Part shown: piece by piece, positions 7,276-11,053 of the stretch
Layout: every line of letters begins with the position of its first letter
How positions within the stretch are numbered: position 1 is the first letter of the stretch
NCBI GenBank assembly: GCA_005881295.1
Contig: VBHS01000196.1
Span: 1-11,053, forward strand
Length of the DNA stretch: 11,053 bases
Reading direction: 5' to 3'
DNA from: Chloroflexota bacterium
Lineage (GTDB): Bacteria; Chloroflexota; Ktedonobacteria; Ktedonobacterales; Ktedonobacteraceae
The notes under the pieces: generated by a model
What the model saw: only the letters and a program-made list of their open reading frames with translations
What the model was told of the DNA's origin: nothing
Databases searched by the model: none
Translations under genes and position numbers: made by a program

Positions 7276-7335
7276 CACAACACACTGGGAGCAGGGCAAG
7301 CGAAGTAACCACTTGCCCTGCTCCCAGGTGTTGTG
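7276..7335. terminator. Strong bidirectional hairpin between convergent genes
   Basis: CTGGGAGCAGGGCAAG (7285-7300) pairs perfectly with 7312-7327 (16 bp). CACAACAC (7276-7283) pairs with GTGTTGTG (7328-7335), extending the stem by 8 bp with a single bulged A at 7284; the loop is 11 bases. It starts 10 bases after the stop of the membrane-protein gene and 23 bases after the coxM stop on the other strand. It therefore most likely stops transcription from both sides, although there is no long T-run. Confidence 0.75.
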
Positions 7336-7357
7336 TCTCAAACGATCAGCTTGCGAA

Positions 7358-8224
7358 CTACGCTCGCTCCGCCGCCTTCAAGATCGCCCTGCGCGCCATA
7401 ACCGCCGACATTTGAGCGCGATATTCCCTGGAGCCGTGAATATCTCCTAACAGTGCGAGACCATCGGCAGCATGTGCTGTTGCAGCCGCCACAGTGGCCT
7501 CGTCAAGTTTTTTCCCAACGAGAGCCGCTTCTACCGCATTGGCGCGAGTCGCTTTCTCTGACGCGCCGGTTATGACCACACTCGCAGAGGAGCAGGTGCC
7601 ATCCCCATCAAGTGTAACTACTGCAGCGCACCCAGTAACCGCATAATGTGAAGCTTTGTTCGCTAGCTTCATATATGCGCTGCCGGTACGGGCAGCAGGA
7701 ATGGCGAAACGAATCTCGGTAACAATCTCATCCGGTTGGAGAGCAGTTTCGAACATCCCCATAAAGAAATCGTCGGCCTTAACGGTACGTACGCCGTTCG
7801 GACCCTGTACAAGGATATCAGCCCTGAGGGCTTGCACGATACCTGGCAAATCTGCTGCAGGATCAGAGTGCGCTATGCTACCGCCGATGGTACCGCGATT
7901 ACGCACCTGCTGATCACCAATCATGGCGACGCCCTCCGGCAGGAGAGCGAAGTAGCGACGCAGGACATCAGAATGCTCGATGGTAGTGTAGGTCGTCATT
8001 GCACCAACGGCGACAGCTCCACTCTCCTCACGAATGTAGGAAAGGCCACTGATCTTGCCAAGATCAACCAGATGTGCAGGTTGAGCCAGGCGAAGCTTCA
8101 TCGAGGGGATCAGGCTGTGCCCACCCGCCAGCACCTTGGCGTCATCGCCATACTGCTGCAAAAGGGCAATCGCTTCATCCACAGATTTCGCGGAATGATA
8201 ATCAAATGCTGCTGGAACAGACAT
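7358..8224 (-). CDS. coxM: CoxM, FAD-binding medium subunit of CODH-type hydroxylase
   Basis: This 288-residue protein has the normal length for CoxM. The N-terminal FAD-binding domain (PCMH type, about 1-175) carries the two family motifs AGGHS (33-37) and TIGGS (112-116), which bind the FAD diphosphate; HSDPAADLP follows at 119-127. The CO dehydrogenase flavoprotein C-terminal domain occupies about 180-285. In the LMS complex it passes electrons from the iron-sulfur subunit to FAD and on to the quinone pool or another acceptor. The start ATG at 8224 has AAGGAG seven bases upstream. The gene begins 23 bases after the coxL stop in one operon and ends near the hairpin 7276-7335. No damage is visible, in contrast to coxL. 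Confidence 0.93.
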   Translation of the reverse strand: MSVPAAFDYHSAKSVDEAIALLQQYGDDAKVLAGGHSLIPSMKLRLAQPAHLVDLGKISGLSYIREESGAVAVGAMTTYTTIEHSDVLRRYFALLPEGVAMIGDQQVRNRGTIGGSIAHSDPAADLPGIVQALRADILVQGPNGVRTVKADDFFMGMFETALQPDEIVTEIRFAIPAARTGSAYMKLANKASHYAVTGCAAVVTLDGDGTCSSASVVITGASEKATRANAVEAALVGKKLDEATVAAATAHAADGLALLGDIHGSREYRAQMSAVMARRAILKAAERA

Positions 8225-8247
8225 TGTACATTCTCCTTTTCACCCTA

Positions 8248-10222
8248 CTACTGTTGGTGAATAATCTTCCACAGCTTCTCTGCCTTAAAGGGCATATCGA
8301 CATGCGCGACGTTCAACGCATCCGCTACTGCAGCTGCTACCGCTGGCGTTGAACCAATTGTGCCAGCTTCACCGACACCTTTGACGCCGAGCGGATTCAC
8401 GGGAGTCAACGTAATGGTATGATCAAGCTCGAAAACCGGCAGTTCTGAGGCCAGTGGCATTGCATAATCCATCAATGTAGCCGTCAGGAGCTGACCATCT
8501 TCACTGTACTCGACGCCTTCAACCATTGCCTGGCCAATACCCTGGGCGATACCACCATGTACCTGGCCCTGCACGAGCAAGGGGTTGATCTGACGTCCAC
8601 AGTCGTCAACCGCCACGAAGCGCGTAATCTCCGCGTTGCCGGTCTCTTTGTCTACCTCGGCTACGCAGATATGCGTGCCAAAGGGACGCTGGCTTCCAAC
8701 ATGTGAGCAGCAATCTGCTTCATTTTCTCTTTCAGTCTCTGGACAGCGTTATAAACGGCAGAGCCACCAACCGCCGTGGTGCGGCTCCCATAGGTACCGC
8801 GTCCCTCGGGCGTCGAATCGGTGTCACCGTGCAGAACCATGACGCTTTCAACCGGGATGGTGAACTCCTCGGCCACGATCTGAGCAAACGAAGTCTCCTC
8901 CCCCTGACCGTGCGGAGATGAACCAGTATAAACCATCACGGTGCCGCTCTGTTCGACGCGCACCCGGGCGCTCTCGTAGAGGCCGACTGGCGCGGACCCT
9001 TTCGGGCCAAAGCCACAAATCTCAATATAGGAGGATACGCCAATGCCCATCAACTTCCCCTCTGCTCGCTTCTGGGCCTGCTCAGCGCGAAGTTGCTGGT
9101 AGCCTATGATATCCATAGCTTTTTCCAGAGCAGGCGCATAGTCCCCTGTGTCATAGACTGCCCCGGCAGCCGATTTGTAGGGGAACTGTTCAGGCTTGAT
9201 GAAGTTGATCTTGCGTATCTCAGTCGGGTCCTTACCAAGTTCACGCGCCACCAGGTCTATAGCTCGCTCGACGACAAATGCAGCCTCCGGACGACCAGCT
9301 CCACGATAGGCATCGGTAGGAGCCTTGTTTGTCAAGACGATATCCGCGCTGAGGTGTATTGCGGGAATGTCATAAGCTCCACAGGATACCGGGAACCCAA
9401 AGGCAATCATGATTACGCAGCGATCATTTCTTCAGGGTAGACGTTAAGCTTAGAACCAAATCCACCCCCCACTTCGGGCACAATGACACGGACCTGATGC
9501 TGGGGGAGACCTACCAAAGCGGACAGGATGTTGCGCAAGAGGTGCGGTATCTGTGAGGAACTCCAGACAGTTAGGGTCTTGCTCGCCTTGCGATACTCGG
9601 CAACCACACCGCGCGTCTCCATTGAGGCAGGGGCAAGTCGCTGGTTGACCAGGCGAGTTTTGACGATGATCCCACCATCAGCTTTTGTCTGCTCGAAGAC
9701 CTTGTCAATTTCTTCGGTCGGAGGGTGCATCCCAAAGCCCACATTCGTGCCGAACTCTTCGTACAGCAATGGCGCACCGGGCTGCATCGCTTTCTCAACA
9801 TCGATGGCGGCCGGCAGAGGCTCATAATCGACTTCTACCAGGTCGCGAGCATCTCGAGCAGTGTAGAGATCCTCAGCAATAACGACTGCTACAGGGTCAC
9901 CATAGAAACGTACCTTGCCATCAGCCAGCGCACCGCGAGCACCCATCCCCTCGGCAATTTTCCCCAGGGGAACAGCAATGGCAACGTTGCCAACAGCGCC
10001 CTTGAGGTCTTCCGCGGTGTAAACAGCGACAACGCCGGGATGTTTACGAGCTGCATCCGCATTAATACTGTTGATGCGAGCATGACCGTAGGGGCTGCGT
10101 ACTACCGCCATATGAAGCATGCCAGGAATTTTGATATCATCGACGTAGGTCGACTGACCGGTAATCAATCGAGGGTCTTCTCGCCGCTTGATCGGCGATC
10201 CAAGCATAGCTGCAATACCCAT
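8248..10222 (-). pseudogene. coxL: coxL, form II CODH-type large subunit, broken by two internal losses
   Basis: The molybdopterin-binding large subunit survives as three blocks in three frames. Block 1 (10222-9413, 269 residues) has QRLAPASMETRG (194-205) and the cofactor motif VGGGFGSK (251-258), and ends EEMIAA-stop. Block 2 (9410-8661; homology to about 8688) has TDAYRGAGRPEA, whose AYRGAGR (bases 9311-9291) marks form II, plus HGQGEET and GTYGSRTTAVGG. Block 3 (about 8685-8248, 145 residues) has FGTHICVAEVD, VAVDDCGR, GQVHGGIAQGIGQ and the catalytic-glutamate region GVGEAG (Glu codon near 8370-8368). About 655 residues remain, against roughly 770-800 for the family. At junction 1 the segment between EEMIAA and the GAYDIPAI region is missing; at junction 2 the segment between AAHMLEAS and PFGTH is missing. 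Each loss is about 60-70 residues and shifts the frame. Either the gene is truly dead or the assembly dropped two pieces of about 200 bases. The start ATG at 10222 follows the coxS stop by 70 bases. Confidence 0.88.
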
Positions 10223-10292
10223 TTGTGTACCTATCCTTTCTCATCAAGAGAAACAGAATATGGAGGAAATTTGGAGTTTTGGGCCTTTGAGA

Positions 10293-10799
10293 TTACTCCC
10301 CGGCGCCCACAGGCTCAGTTACAGCTGTCCTCATCTGCTCAGCGGCAGACTGGACAGCGCGTACGATGTTCTGATAGCCAGTGCAGCGGCAGATATTTCC
10401 CTCGAGACCCTTACGGATCTCAGCCTCTGTCGGGTTGGGATTATTTTTAAGCAGGTTATACGAGGCCATAATCATGCCGGGAGTGCAGAAGCCACATTGC
10501 AGACCATGCTTCTCCCAAAAGCCTTCCTGGATAGGATGCAAACTTCCCTCTGGAGCCAGGCCTTCGATAGTCGTTACCTCACTGCCATCAGCCTGAACAG
10601 CCAGTACTGTACAAGCTTTCACTGATTGGCCGTCGAGAAGGACTGTACATGCACCGCACTGTGAAGTGTCACAGCCAATGTGCGTACCTGTGAGGTCCAA
10701 CGTCTCACGTAAATAATGTACCAGCAACATGCGCGGTTCAACTTCTGATTGGTGTTGCTGTCCATTCACTGTTACAGTGATTTCGCGCTTCATCGTCAT
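10293..10799 (-). CDS. coxS: CoxS, [2Fe-2S] small subunit of CODH-type hydroxylase
   Basis: This 168-residue protein has both expected [2Fe-2S] domains. The N-terminal plant-ferredoxin-type domain carries Cys43, Cys48, Cys51 (GCDTSQCGAC) and Cys63. The C-terminal helical domain carries Cys102 and Cys105 (QCGFCTPGM) and Cys137 and Cys139 (NICRCTGYQNIV). All eight cluster ligands are present. CoxS carries electrons from the molybdenum centre in CoxL to FAD in CoxM. The ATG at 10799 has GGAGGT eight bases upstream (10813-10806 region), which favours it over the ATG two codons later. It is the first gene of the S-L-M operon, the order usual for form II clusters; form I clusters read M-S-L. Confidence 0.95.
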   Translation of the reverse strand: MTMKREITVTVNGQQHQSEVEPRMLLVHYLRETLDLTGTHIGCDTSQCGACTVLLDGQSVKACTVLAVQADGSEVTTIEGLAPEGSLHPIQEGFWEKHGLQCGFCTPGMIMASYNLLKNNPNPTEAEIRKGLEGNICRCTGYQNIVRAVQSAAEQMRTAVTEPVGAGE

Positions 10800-11053
10800 T
10801 GATGGTCACCTCCATCTGATTAAGTAATTGCCTACTATGAATGTTACTTCAAGCGGCTTCTCCAGGTAGATGGACGCTTCCATCTACCCCTGGACGGACC
10901 CATTACACCGGACATCGGAACAATGTCCAGCCGAACGGTCGTCTTCGTTCGTATCTCCAACAATGTGACAGTCATACTCTCTAATACGCTATGCGGTTTC
11001 GTCATTCTCCAACCTCATAGTGAACGCAGGGCTGGAGTATAGCAAAGAAAAAT
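10800..11053. other. Non-coding region upstream of coxS
   Basis: This 254-base stretch to the window edge has no supportable gene; all minus-strand frames entering from the edge stop within about 65 bases. It holds the coxS ribosome site (10806-10813), the strong hairpin at 10861-10894 and a smaller inverted repeat, GGACAT (10910-10915) and ATGTCC (10923-10928). No promoter with two good boxes is evident. The tail of an upstream gene could end here but cannot be recognised. Confidence 0.6.
10861..10894. promoter_or_regulatory. Hairpin/inverted repeat 62-95 bases before coxS
   Basis: TCCAGG and TAGATGG (10861-10873) pair with CCATCTA (10880-10886) and CCTGGA (10889-10894), a 13-bp stem with a two-base bulge and a six-base loop, ACGCTT. 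No T-run follows on either strand, so an operator or 5' leader structure for the coxSLM operon is more likely than a terminator. Confidence 0.5.

Noticed and set aside
7261..7335. CRISPR-like or mobile-element end at the 7276-7335 inverted repeat
   Set aside because: There is a single hairpin pair between convergent gene ends, no repeat-spacer pattern and no transposase in the window. A terminator explains it.
8248..10222. Programmed frameshifting as the explanation for the three coxL frames
   Set aside because: A ribosomal frameshift would keep all conserved residues. Here long conserved segments are absent at both junctions, so frameshifting alone cannot restore the protein.
9725..10450. 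Plus-strand open frame (241 codons) across coxL and coxS
   Set aside because: It is antisense to block 1 of coxL and the end of coxS, with no family resemblance and no ribosome site of note.

Overview
The window looks like chromosomal DNA of a free-living, sporulating-type Chloroflexota bacterium, probably Ktedonobacteria-like. That is an inference: no marker gene is present. It rests on the moderately GC-rich coding style, the style of the wall-linked LCP protein, the long GT-C-like membrane protein, and a carbon-monoxide-dehydrogenase-type gene set. Nearly all genes are on the minus strand, so the window reads best from right to left.

Right part (10799 to 7358, minus strand): coxS, coxL, coxM, the three subunits of a molybdenum hydroxylase of the aerobic CO dehydrogenase type. 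The order S-L-M and the active-site motif AYRGAGR in the large subunit mark it as the form II (CODH-like) class, whose physiological substrate is less certain than that of form I. coxS and coxM are intact. coxL is broken: it survives as three blocks in three different reading frames, and about 60-70 conserved residues appear to be missing at each of the two junctions. As written, this sequence cannot make a large subunit.

Middle (7335 to 4527): an unrelated pair sits inside the cluster. A visibly AT-richer polytopic membrane protein with a GT-C-like first loop is on the plus strand. A complete M29-family metallo-aminopeptidase diverges from it on the minus strand. Each gene ends at a long, strong hairpin (7276-7335 and 4527-4585), so the pair is transcriptionally insulated from the cox genes.

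Left part (4502 to 928, minus strand): a second cox transcription unit with its own promoter and structured leader encodes a MoxR-type AAA+ ATPase (CoxD), a VWA protein (CoxE), a short XdhC/CoxI-domain protein and a longer XdhC-family protein. These are the maturation factors that insert or finish the molybdenum-copper/sulfur cofactor of such hydroxylases. They are all intact although the local coxL is not.

Far left (707 to 1, minus strand): the first 235 codons of a LytR-CpsA-Psr family protein (long disordered N-terminus, one membrane helix, start of the LCP domain), cut by the window edge.

I see no CRISPR array, insertion sequence, tRNA or rRNA. I found no wholly novel system. The points most worth following up are the doubly deleted coxL, the leader of coxD, and the division of conserved cysteines between the two XdhC-type proteins.
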